DNA of 11,354 bases from QHWT01 sp046726015 (GTDB taxonomy: Bacteria; Acidobacteriota; Vicinamibacteria; Vicinamibacterales; 2-12-FULL-66-21). Both the position numbers and the translations under genes were made by a program. The stretch lies in assembly GCA_046726015.1 (NCBI GenBank), contig JBKOZS010000112.1, positions 1 through 11,354 of the forward strand, in the 5' to 3' direction. Under the pieces are notes generated by a model. That model had not been told where the DNA came from and ran no database searches. It saw only the letters and a program-made list of their open reading frames with translations. The first letter of the stretch is position 1; each line of letters opens with the position of its first letter. Positions 5,784 to 11,354 of this stretch are shown here, piece after piece.

Positions 5784-5837
5784 GAGACGTCCGGATCCGA
5801 TCGTCACATCACCGGATCCCATCGTCTCAAGGAGACG
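5784..5837 (-). promoter_or_regulatory. Candidate structured rpsF leader with competing pairings
   Basis: On the RNA strand GAGACG (5828-5823) pairs with CGTCTC (5789-5784), and GGATCCGG (5819-5812) with TCGGATCC (5800-5793), one pair being G-U. This gives a 14-bp hairpin with a 3x3 internal loop (AUG/GGA) and an 11-base loop. A second CGTCTC (5837-5832) just 5' can instead pair with the same GAGACG in a 3-base-loop hairpin. The hairpin ends 9 bases before the Shine-Dalgarno. Known rpsF leaders bind the S6:S18 complex through a bulged CCG, which is not clearly reproduced here. The structure is seen; regulation is inferred. Confidence 0.45.
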
Positions 5838-5849
5838 TTCGGTTGGCCG

Positions 5850-6479
5850 TTAGGAAGTTTCTTCTCTCTCGGTCGCCCTATCGTCTTTCCTGTTGAACGT
5901 GTTCATCACCGCGAGAATTCCGTCGCTGACGAACATTTCGGCGGCATCAGCAGCACGCTTGACCGCCTCTTCGATGGTCGGCCGTTCGGCCGCCTCGATC
6001 TTTCCGAGCACGTGATCCGCGAGATCCCGTCTCGCATCGCCGCGCCCGACGCCGATCCTGAGACGCGGGAACGCTTCCGTTCCGAGCGCCGCGATGATCG
6101 ACTTCAACCCGTTGTGCCCGCCTGCTGATCCTGACGGACGCGCGCGGAGCCGGCCGGTTTCGAGCTGCGCTTCGTCGACAATCACCAGCAGGTCCGGCGC
6201 GTCGATTTTGTAGAACTGCAGCAGCCCGACGATCGCCTGGCCGCTCAGGTTCATATACGTGAGCGGCTTGGCCAGGACGGCGCCGCCACTCTGCCACTTG
6301 ACCGACAGCGCGTCGATGCCCCGCGGCGCCGACTCCCACACCAGGTGATGACGATCCGCCACCAGATCCACGGCCGCGAAACCAACGTTGTGCCGCGTGT
6401 GTTCGTATTTCTTGCCGGGGTTTCCCAGGCCAACAACCAGCTTCATGTCCGGATTGCCCAGGCCAACGACCAGCTTCAC
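5850..6479 (-). CDS. pth: Peptidyl-tRNA hydrolase
   Basis: Pth cleaves the ester bond of peptidyl-tRNAs released prematurely from ribosomes, recycling tRNA. The core shows GLGNPGKKYEHTRHNVGF with the catalytic His, TYMNLSGQA with the conserved Asn, VDEAQLETG with the expected Asp, and GSAGGHNGLKSI. The N-terminus is odd: the first 11 codons are duplicated in tandem (MKLVVGLGNPD then MKLVVGLGNPG). The outer copy starts with GTG at 6479 and the inner with ATG at 6446. I report the full frame because GTG lies 5 bases after the rplY stop, after a purine-rich stretch, and nothing resembling a Shine-Dalgarno precedes the inner ATG. Starting at the ATG would give a 198-aa protein of exactly normal shape, so the start is open. 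The identity of the enzyme is secure. Confidence 0.95.
   Translation of the reverse strand: MKLVVGLGNPDMKLVVGLGNPGKKYEHTRHNVGFAAVDLVADRHHLVWESAPRGIDALSVKWQSGGAVLAKPLTYMNLSGQAIVGLLQFYKIDAPDLLVIVDEAQLETGRLRARPSGSAGGHNGLKSIIAALGTEAFPRLRIGVGRGDARRDLADHVLGKIEAAERPTIEEAVKRAADAAEMFVSDGILAVMNTFNRKDDRATEREETS
6414..6479. repeat. 33-bp tandem duplication of the pth start region
   Basis: Two adjacent 33-bp copies, 6414-6446 and 6447-6479, are identical at 27 positions. Each encodes MKLVVGLGNP followed by Gly or Asp. The differences (GTG/ATG start, GTC/GTT, GGC/GGA, AAT/AAC, CCG/CCC, GAC/GGC) are mostly synonymous, which argues against an assembly stutter and for an old duplication or selection on the peptide. 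Confidence 0.85.
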
Positions 6480-6484
6480 GCGGT

Positions 6485-7153
6485 CTATTTCTCTTCTTCT
6501 TCCTTCTTGCCCTTCTTGATGACCTCGGGCTCCGCGGCGGCCGCCGGCGCGGCCGCGGCTGCGGCAGCGGCTTCAGCCGGCGCAGGCTCCTCGGCCTTCA
6601 CGGTGACCACGTGCACGATCATCATGTCGGGCTCGCTGATTGGCTTCCACTTCGCGTCCGGCTGCAGGTCGCGCACGCGGATGCCCTGGTGCATCATCAG
6701 CTCGCTGACGTCGACGTCGATGTGCTCCGGAATGTCACCCGGCAGGCACTCGACCTCCAGCTCGCGGTTCACGAAGTCGACGATGCCACCCTGCTGCTTG
6801 ACGCCCTTCGGCTCGCCCTTGAGCATGATCGGCACCGTGACGGTGATCGCCTTGTCCATCGCGACCGCGTAGAAGTCGGCGTGCAGCAGCTTGTGATCAA
6901 TCGGATCGAGCTGGTACTCCTTCACGAGCACCTTGCCGCCCGCGAAATCGACCCCCTGCAGGCCGATGAGCGTGTTGACGCCCGACTCGGAATGCAGGAT
7001 GCGCAGCAGGACCTTCGGGTCCACCGCGATCTCCACCGCCTTGTTCTTCTCCGCACCGTACACGACGGCGGGAATCCGTCCGGCTGCGCGGAGCCGCCGC
7101 GCCTCGTTCTTGCCGCGTCCTTCGCGCTTCTCAGCTTGTAGTGTGGCTTCCAT
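6485..7153 (-). CDS. rplY: 50S ribosomal protein bL25 / general stress protein Ctc
   Basis: This is the long, CTC-type form of bL25, which binds 5S rRNA. The N-terminal L25 domain (about 1-95) includes GRGKNEARRLRAAGRIPAV (residues 13-31), VVYG and YQLDPIDHKLLHADFYAV. The C-terminal beta domain (about 100-187) includes IMLKGEPKGVKQQGG, ELEVECLPGDIPEHI and MHQGIRVRDL. The end (about 190-222) is a low-complexity Ala-rich stretch followed by a Lys/Glu-rich tail, which is common in this family and probably disordered. The length is 222 aa. The start is ATG with no Shine-Dalgarno: a 33-base gap of ACTGGC-like heptamers separates it from prs. The pth frame starts 5 bases after its stop, and prs-rplY-pth is a widely conserved order. 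Confidence 0.96.
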   Translation of the reverse strand: MEATLQAEKREGRGKNEARRLRAAGRIPAVVYGAEKNKAVEIAVDPKVLLRILHSESGVNTLIGLQGVDFAGGKVLVKEYQLDPIDHKLLHADFYAVAMDKAITVTVPIMLKGEPKGVKQQGGIVDFVNRELEVECLPGDIPEHIDVDVSELMMHQGIRVRDLQPDAKWKPISEPDMMIVHVVTVKAEEPAPAEAAAAAAAAPAAAAEPEVIKKGKKEEEEK

Positions 7154-7188
7154 GTCAGTAATCAGTGTCCAGTTGCCAGTTGCCAGTT
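7154..7188 (-). repeat. Five in-phase heptamers filling the prs-rplY gap
   Basis: On the minus strand 7188-7154 reads AACTGGC, AACTGGC, AACTGGA, CACTGAT, TACTGAC, then the rplY ATG. All five are exactly 7 bases with core NACTGRN. The prs stop TAA overlaps the first unit. The consensus differs from the TGAGCC tracts, but the period, the exact filling of the gap and the lack of a Shine-Dalgarno are the same. Confidence 0.85.
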
Positions 7189-8134
7189 ACACGAACAGCG
7201 AGGAGACCGAGGTCTCCTCGTGGATACTCCGAATCGCCTGTCCCAGCAGCCGCGCGACCGAGAGCGGCTTGATCTTCTTGCAGCACTTCGCCTTCTCGGT
7301 GGTCAGCGGAATCGTGTTGGTGATAATCACCTGGTCGATCGGCGCGGCCTCGAGCCGCTCGATCGCGGGGCCCGACAGCACGCCATGCACCGCGCACGCG
7401 AACACGCGCGCCGCGCCGTTCGCCTTGAGCGCGTTCGCTGCCTTGACGATCGTGCCCGCTGTATCGATGATGTCGTCCTGCAGGATGCAGGTCCTGCCGC
7501 CGACGTCACCGATCACGTTCATCACTTCCGCCGTCCCGTCTTCCGTGCGGCGCTTGTCGATGATCGCCAGTTCCGCATCGAGGCGCTTGGCATATGCGCG
7601 TGCGCGTTCGGCGCCTCCCGCGTCGGGCGAGACGATCGTCAGGTCCTCCGCCTCCAGCCGCGACAGGTAATCAATGATGACCGGCGCCGCGAACAGGTGA
7701 TCGACCGGGATGTCGAAAAACCCCTGGATCTGCGCCTTGTGCAGGTCCATCGTCAGCACCCGGTTCGCACCCGCCGCGCTCAGCAGGTTCGCGATCAACT
7801 TGGCCGAGATCGGCACGCGCGGCTTGTCCTTGCGGTCCTGCCTCGCGTAGCCGTAGTACGGAATCACGGCCGTGATGCGCGACGCCGACGAGCGCTTGAA
7901 CGCATCGATCATCACGCACAACTCGACGATGTGCCGGTCGACGTCGGCGCAAGTCGGTTGCACGATGAACACGTCGGTGCCGCGGATGTTCTCGTCGATC
8001 TGGAACGAGACTTCCGTGTCGGGAAACCGCTGGAGCCGCGCATGGCCGAGCGGCACCTGCAGGAATTCCGCGATCTCCTCGGTCAGGGCGCGGTGCGCGC
8101 TGCCGGAAAAGATTTTGAGCTGGCCGCCGTTCAT
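7187..8134 (-). CDS. prs: Ribose-phosphate pyrophosphokinase (PRPP synthetase)
   Basis: Prs transfers pyrophosphate from ATP to ribose 5-phosphate, making PRPP for purine, pyrimidine, His, Trp and NAD synthesis. The 315 residues match class I enzymes. Visible: LKIFSGSAH (6-14), FPDTEVSFQIDENIRG (37-52), VIPYYGYARQDRKDKPR (90-106), the family signature DLHKAQIQGFFDIPVD (130-144), SPDAGGAERA (169-178), the catalytic-loop KRR (194-196) and the ribose-phosphate loop QDDIIDTAGT (219-228). I chose ATG 8132-8134, where homology begins. The frame is open to a TTG-type start at 8236, with an ATG at 8200, but the extra residues look non-conserved. It follows tRNA-Gln by 131 bases and precedes rplY. Confidence 0.97.
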   Translation of the reverse strand: MNGGQLKIFSGSAHRALTEEIAEFLQVPLGHARLQRFPDTEVSFQIDENIRGTDVFIVQPTCADVDRHIVELCVMIDAFKRSSASRITAVIPYYGYARQDRKDKPRVPISAKLIANLLSAAGANRVLTMDLHKAQIQGFFDIPVDHLFAAPVIIDYLSRLEAEDLTIVSPDAGGAERARAYAKRLDAELAIIDKRRTEDGTAEVMNVIGDVGGRTCILQDDIIDTAGTIVKAANALKANGAARVFACAVHGVLSGPAIERLEAAPIDQVIITNTIPLTTEKAKCCKKIKPLSVARLLGQAIRSIHEETSVSSLFV

Positions 8135-8265
8135 GCGCCCTGCTGCTCCGATGACCGGATGGGTGCGCTGATGCGATGGTGAAGCGGTCTGTTGTGACAT
8201 CACTGCGCCAGTCGACCCGTCCGGCAGGTCATCCATCCAACAGCGGCTGTTCGACTATCGGCTCG

Positions 8266-8340
8266 TGGTTGGGGCGGGAGGATTCGAACCTCCGAATACG
8301 GGATCCAAAGTCCCGCGCCTTACCGCTTGGCCACGCCCCA
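8266..8340 (-). tRNA. tRNA-Gln (anticodon UUG)
   Basis: A full cloverleaf can be folded: acceptor TGGGGCG / CGCCCCA, anticodon stem CGGGA / TCCCG around the loop CTTTGGA with anticodon TTG, and T arm GGAGG TTCGAAT CCTCC. Discriminator A is at 8269 and CCA is encoded at 8266-8268. The length is 75 bases including CCA. It sits between ispE and prs, where Pseudomonas and several other bacteria also carry tRNA-Gln. Confidence 0.97.
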
Positions 8341-8449
8341 TCATCCCCCGCGGGGCTGCCGCCGGTCCAATTTCCTCGCCTGAATCGGGATAAAGACACA
8401 CCTAGGCGTGACCGCGGGCACATCCGCAAAGGATTAAGTGTAGCAGGAG
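8341..8449. other. ispE-tRNA spacer, nothing clear
   Basis: A 109-base spacer upstream of tRNA-Gln and downstream of ispE. It could hold the tRNA promoter, but I cannot see a convincing -35/-10 pair on the minus strand and report none. No ORF or strong repeat is visible. Confidence 0.4.
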
Positions 8450-9364
8450 TCAGCGGCGAACGGCAACCGGACGGGCTCGTCGCTCGTGTTCGGCACGGGT
8501 CAACGTGCGGGTGACCAGCGCTCGAGCACCCCCCTTGGAGAGCGGGCGGACGGCGCGCTCGGCGGCGGCCCGGTTACGGAAGAGGCCGAAGACGGCGGAT
8601 CCGCTGCCGGACATGGCAGCCGCGATGGCTCCGAGTTCCTTCAGCTGAGCCTTGAGCGTGGAGATTTCCGGGTGACGTCGCACGACGGGCGGCTCGAGAT
8701 CGTTGATCATCTGCGCCGCGCGACTGGGCCAGGGCACCGGCAGCAACTGCAGCTCTCGCACGTCTCGCAAACCCGCTGCGCGATCCTCGTCATACCACGC
8801 GTAGGCTTCCGCCGTGGACACTCCGAACGGCGGCCGGACGATGACGAGGAAGTGCGGGGGCATGTCGACGAGCGGATAGACTTCTTCGCCGCGCCCCAGG
8901 CCAAGCGCGGTGCCACCCGACAGAAAGAAAGGCACGTCGGCGCCGATCGTCCCCCCAACTTCGCGGAGCAGCGTCATGGGCGCGCCTCCCCACAGGCGCG
9001 CGAGCGCGGTGAGCGCTGCCGCGGCATCAGCACTGCCACCGCCCAAGCCGGCCGCGACCGGAATTTTCTTATCGATACTGATCGTTGTATCGCTCACGTC
9101 GCCGGCGCGCCCCAGTGCGTCCCAGAGCGAGGCGGCCGCTTTCCAGATCAAGTTGCTCGCGTCGAGCGGCACGTTTGGCGTGCGACATTTGAGCGTAAAG
9201 GGCCCCGGCGCGTCGGCACAGACGAGCGTGTCGTGCAGCTCGATAGTCTGGAACACCGTGCGCAGCTCGTGGTAGGTGTCGGGCCGGACGCCAAGCACGC
9301 GCAGATCGAGATTGACCTTCGCGTGCGCGCGGACAGTCAGCCGCAGTCTGGGCTTAGGGCTCAT
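8450..9364 (-). CDS. ispE: 4-diphosphocytidyl-2-C-methyl-D-erythritol kinase
   Basis: IspE phosphorylates CDP-methylerythritol, the fourth step of the MEP route to isoprenoid precursors. It is a GHMP kinase. Visible: RAHAKVNLDLRVLG (12-25) with the conserved Lys16; YHELRTVFQTI (31-41); the glycine-rich ATP loop IPVAAGLGGGSADAAA (101-116); GADVPFFLSGG (141-151) with the catalytic Asp; INDLEPPVV; and near the end AAMSGSGSAVFGLF, the third GHMP motif. The 304 residues are normal. The C-terminus is Arg-rich. The ATG start is supplied by the last unit of a heptamer repeat, with CTAAGCC as codons 3-5, and no Shine-Dalgarno is visible. Its order after the LolB-like gene and before prs matches gammaproteobacteria. 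Confidence 0.96.
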   Translation of the reverse strand: MSPKPRLRLTVRAHAKVNLDLRVLGVRPDTYHELRTVFQTIELHDTLVCADAPGPFTLKCRTPNVPLDASNLIWKAAASLWDALGRAGDVSDTTISIDKKIPVAAGLGGGSADAAAALTALARLWGGAPMTLLREVGGTIGADVPFFLSGGTALGLGRGEEVYPLVDMPPHFLVIVRPPFGVSTAEAYAWYDEDRAAGLRDVRELQLLPVPWPSRAAQMINDLEPPVVRRHPEISTLKAQLKELGAIAAAMSGSGSAVFGLFRNRAAAERAVRPLSKGGARALVTRTLTRAEHERRARPVAVRR

Positions 9365-9410
9365 GTCTCGAGGCTCAAGGCTCAGGGCGGCTCACGGCTC
9401 AATGGCTCAT
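9351..9410 (-). repeat. TGAGCC heptamer tract, lipoprotein-ispE junction
   Basis: Minus-strand units: ATGAGCC, TTGAGCC (after one extra A), GTGAGCC, CTGAGCC (after GCC), TTGAGCC, TCGAGAC, ATGAGCC, CTAAGCC. The tract begins 3 bases after the lipoprotein stop (9413-9415) and continues into ispE, whose start ATG (9362-9364) and next codons are repeat units. It is the same family as the alr-radA tract. Confidence 0.85.
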
Positions 9411-9412
9411 GG

Positions 9413-10237
9413 TCAGCGCGCCGACACACCCAGTGGGCCGGCGCTTCTCAACTCCTCGAGAGTGAGCGGCGTCGCGCGCGCCGGGATGTCCGCCTGGAAC
9501 ACCTTGGCCTCGAGCGGCGTGTTGATCTCGACCTGCGACAGTCGCAGCGTGAGGTCTGCGGTTTCACGTCCCCCGGACTCCGCGCGCAGGCGGATCGTCG
9601 ATGGACGGCCATTCGCATAATCGGAGTACGCGACGGTCACAGGGCCGTGCGTTGCCCCCGCCATCTGCCACACATCGCCGGCGCGGCGGAGAAACGCCGT
9701 CCCGTCACCGAGCGCGATCGACGCAAGATCGTTCCCATGCAACATTCCACTGCCTGGCTCACCTGACGACAGTCCGCATCCGCTGACCGCTCGGAGGAGC
9801 GTGTCCGGTGTCAACGCGACGCCGGCAAGCGCTTCGACGATCTGATCCGGCGGCGCATCTTTCAGGACGCGCTCGTCACGCTGCAGGACGAGCGTGCCGC
9901 GATTGCCATCGGCGGTCAGCACGAAGACCGGGCGTCCGAACGGCGCGACCCCTTCGAGGCGCGCCTTCGCGGGTGCGGCGAAGCCGGCGTCAATGCGGCC
10001 GCGCAACTTCGTGCGCCCGGCCTTGCCCGATAACGCCATGGACGCGGTGAACGTAGTGATGCCGGCGCACGAGGAGGTCGCCTGCTGATGTGCCGAGGCA
10101 GCTTCGGCGAATGGGGTGCCGCCAGTGGCCGGGAAACTCAGCGGCGCTCGAGTGGCGCAGCCGGCCGCGAGGCACAGCGCAGGGCACAGGAGGACGAGGC
10201 ACACGCGGGCCTTGTGCCTGGTGCGGGCGTCCGGCAT
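9413..10237 (-). CDS. LolB-like outer-membrane lipoprotein (DUF4292-type)
   Basis: This is a probable lipoprotein of the LolA/LolB half-barrel fold, in the gene position of LolB, which inserts lipoproteins into the outer membrane. A basic N-terminus and hydrophobic stretch (11-26) end in the lipobox LAAGC with Cys27 as the lipidated residue; no Asp at +2 (Ala28), so outer-membrane sorting fits. The mature part has a beta-rich pattern: TTFTASMALSGKAGRTKLRG (61-80), ARLEGVAPFGRPVFVLTAD (92-110), then LVLQRDERVL and LLRAVSGCGL. Cys57 and Cys154 could form a disulfide. The length is 274 aa, longer than E. coli LolB at about 200. The ATG overlaps the stop of the upstream TPR gene (TAATG), implying coupled translation. 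Family placement is by pattern and position, so a relative with another role remains possible. Confidence 0.75.
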   Translation of the reverse strand: MPDARTRHKARVCLVLLCPALCLAAGCATRAPLSFPATGGTPFAEAASAHQQATSSCAGITTFTASMALSGKAGRTKLRGRIDAGFAAPAKARLEGVAPFGRPVFVLTADGNRGTLVLQRDERVLKDAPPDQIVEALAGVALTPDTLLRAVSGCGLSSGEPGSGMLHGNDLASIALGDGTAFLRRAGDVWQMAGATHGPVTVAYSDYANGRPSTIRLRAESGGRETADLTLRLSQVEINTPLEAKVFQADIPARATPLTLEELRSAGPLGVSAR

Positions 10238-11354
10238 TACTTCGACGCTTTGCGGGTCGCGTCGATCTTCTTCTGAATCTTCGCGCGATCGATTGAATCG
10301 CCGTCACCGTCGAGGGCAGCCTGCCAGGCGGCAATCGCCTCGCGTCGGCGGTTCTGCTTGTGCCGCAGATCGCCGAGATGATCCTGGATGACGGAGTTCT
10401 TCGGAAGTCCCGCGGCCGCCTTCGTCAGCGGCGCGTCGGCAAGATCGAGCCGTCCCTGTTGGACGTACGCCCAGCCGAGACTATCGAGGTACGAGGGGTT
10501 GTCGGGCTCGACTTTCAGGGCGCGTTGAATGAGCGAGACGGCTTCGTCCAGCTTCGTGCCGCGCTCCGCGAGCATGTAACCAAGATAGTTGAGCGTGTTG
10601 GCGTCGAGCGGATCCTTCGTCAGCAGATCGCGGAAGGTCTGCTCCGCTTCTGCCTGGCGCCCGGAGCGCTCCAGCGCGGCGCCCAGTTGATACTTGACGG
10701 TCGTATTTTCGGGCGCCATGTCGGAGGCGTGCGTCAAGGCCGTGACCGCTTCGGCGTTGCGATTGAGCTGGAGCAGTGCTGTCCCTTGCACGCCGAGCAA
10801 CAGCGCCGCCTGGCTCTCCTTCGACGATCCGGCCGCGCGCAGGCGTTCGACCTCCGGTTTCAAGAGATTCACGACATCCTGGTAGCGCTCCCGCGCGAGC
10901 AGCACCTGCGCCTGGATGTAAATGCCGCGCACGTCTTCGGGACTCGTGGTGCGGAGCTCTTGTCCGACCGCATCTGCCGCATCGAGTTCCCGCGCGTTCA
11001 GGTGTGAAAAGCCGCGACGCGCGAGCAACTCGCTGTTGCGCGGGTTGAGCTTCTGCGCCTCGGCCCACGTTTCCGCTGCCTCGTGGAACTTGCGCTGGCG
11101 GTCGTAGACCTCGCCCAGCCGCGCAAGCGCGCGGAACATGCCGGGTTCGTCCTGCAGCACGTCCTTGAGTGTCGCGACTGCCTCATCCGTCCGGCCGGCA
11201 GCGGCCTGGGCGTCGGCCAGCAGCAGCCAGCCTTCGGTATAGGAAGGTTGCTCGTCGACAATGCGCCGCAGCAGTGGCACCGCATCGCCCGGCCGGTCCC
11301 GCTCGAGATACAGCCGTGCGAGTGCGAGATCAATTGAGAGATCGGCCCCACCCT
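10237..11354 (-). CDS. TPR-repeat protein, 5' end outside the window
   Basis: About 371 residues are visible, and the frame stays open to the right edge. The codons before the GTG at 11280 still read TPR-like (ALARLYLERDRPGDA), so that GTG is not the start. Helical pairs of about 34 residues recur with TPR spacing, for example GWLLLADAQAAAGRTDEAV, LARLGEVYDRQRKFHEAAE, LGAALERSGRQAEAEQTF, LNYLGYMLAERGTKLDEAV and LDSLGWAYVQQGRLDLADA. The C-terminus is basic. The last repeats (LGYMLAER...DEAV, DSLGWAY, DHLGD) resemble the TPR protein encoded next to lolB in Pseudomonas. Its role is likely a protein-interaction scaffold at the envelope, but partners are unknown. Its TAA overlaps the ATG of the lipoprotein gene. 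Confidence 0.9.
   Translation of the reverse strand, partial: GGADLSIDLALARLYLERDRPGDAVPLLRRIVDEQPSYTEGWLLLADAQAAAGRTDEAVATLKDVLQDEPGMFRALARLGEVYDRQRKFHEAAETWAEAQKLNPRNSELLARRGFSHLNARELDAADAVGQELRTTSPEDVRGIYIQAQVLLARERYQDVVNLLKPEVERLRAAGSSKESQAALLLGVQGTALLQLNRNAEAVTALTHASDMAPENTTVKYQLGAALERSGRQAEAEQTFRDLLTKDPLDANTLNYLGYMLAERGTKLDEAVSLIQRALKVEPDNPSYLDSLGWAYVQQGRLDLADAPLTKAAAGLPKNSVIQDHLGDLRHKQNRRREAIAAWQAALDGDGDSIDRAKIQKKIDATRKASK

Noticed and set aside
8135..8236. Longer Prs starting at 8236 or 8200
   Set aside because: The extension lies before the conserved LKIFSGSAH strand and would make an oversized enzyme; no Shine-Dalgarno supports it.
8239..8251. Small palindrome AACAGCGGCTGTT downstream of tRNA-Gln as a terminator
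   Set aside because: Only 6 bp of stem and no T-run on the transcribed strand.
8486..9766. 426-codon plus-strand frame opposite ispE and the lipoprotein
   Set aside because: It spans two real minus-strand genes and their gap, and its composition is typical of an antisense shadow.
11278..11280. GTG as the start of the TPR protein
   Set aside because: Upstream codons continue a TPR helix to the window edge, so the gene is truncated rather than starting here.
110..11354. A hidden defence, secretion or biosynthetic system
   Set aside because: Every minus-strand gene belongs to a housekeeping family; novelty is limited to repeats, leaders and the lipoprotein/TPR pair.

Overview
The window is a GC-rich piece of bacterial chromosome in which every convincing gene lies on the minus strand. 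In transcription order (high to low coordinate): a TPR-repeat protein cut by the right edge, a LolB-like outer-membrane lipoprotein, ispE, tRNA-Gln(UUG), prs, rplY/ctc, pth, rpsF, rpsR, rplI, dnaB, alr and radA. These are core genes, not accessory cargo. No defence system, prophage, transposase or CRISPR array is visible. The left end is not biological: bases 5-38 match the Nextera read-2 adapter with its Tn5 mosaic end, so the window probably starts at a contig end that was not trimmed.

The organism is Gram-negative-like (lipobox lipoprotein at the LolB position). My best guess is an uncultured Acidobacteriota, possibly Vicinamibacteria. This rests on the gene order, the style of the lipoprotein (DUF4292/LolB-like) and the kinds of small intergenic repeats, and is inference only.

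Layout: 10237-11354 TPR protein (5' end missing), coupled by TAATG to the lipoprotein (9413-10237); ispE (8450-9364); tRNA-Gln (8266-8340); prs (7187-8134); rplY/ctc (6485-7153) and pth five bases on (5850-6479); a structured leader, then rpsF-rpsR with an ATGA overlap and rplI (4392-5760); dnaB (2954-4297), alr (1547-2845) and radA (110-1504). The block TPR-lolB-ispE-tRNA-Gln-prs-rplY-pth matches, from memory, the order in Pseudomonas. rpsF-rpsR-rplI-dnaB is a common bacterial order. Together the genes cover isoprenoid precursor, PRPP and D-alanine synthesis, translation (three ribosomal proteins, a bL25 protein, peptidyl-tRNA recycling), replication and recombination.

The unusual content is the small repeats. 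Four intercistronic gaps are filled with degenerate 7-bp tandem repeats that often include the stop codon of the upstream gene and the start codon of the next, with no visible Shine-Dalgarno. alr carries three repeat insertions: a hairpin between a perfect Shine-Dalgarno and the likely GTG start, a hairpin-coding insert near the N-terminus, and a tandem 66-bp repeat encoding two 22-residue peptides just before the DTGM motif. A 106-bp near-palindrome separates rplI from rpsR. pth has a tandem duplication of its first 11 codons. A 14-bp hairpin with a competing pairing precedes rpsF. No stretch over 300 bases lacks a gene.
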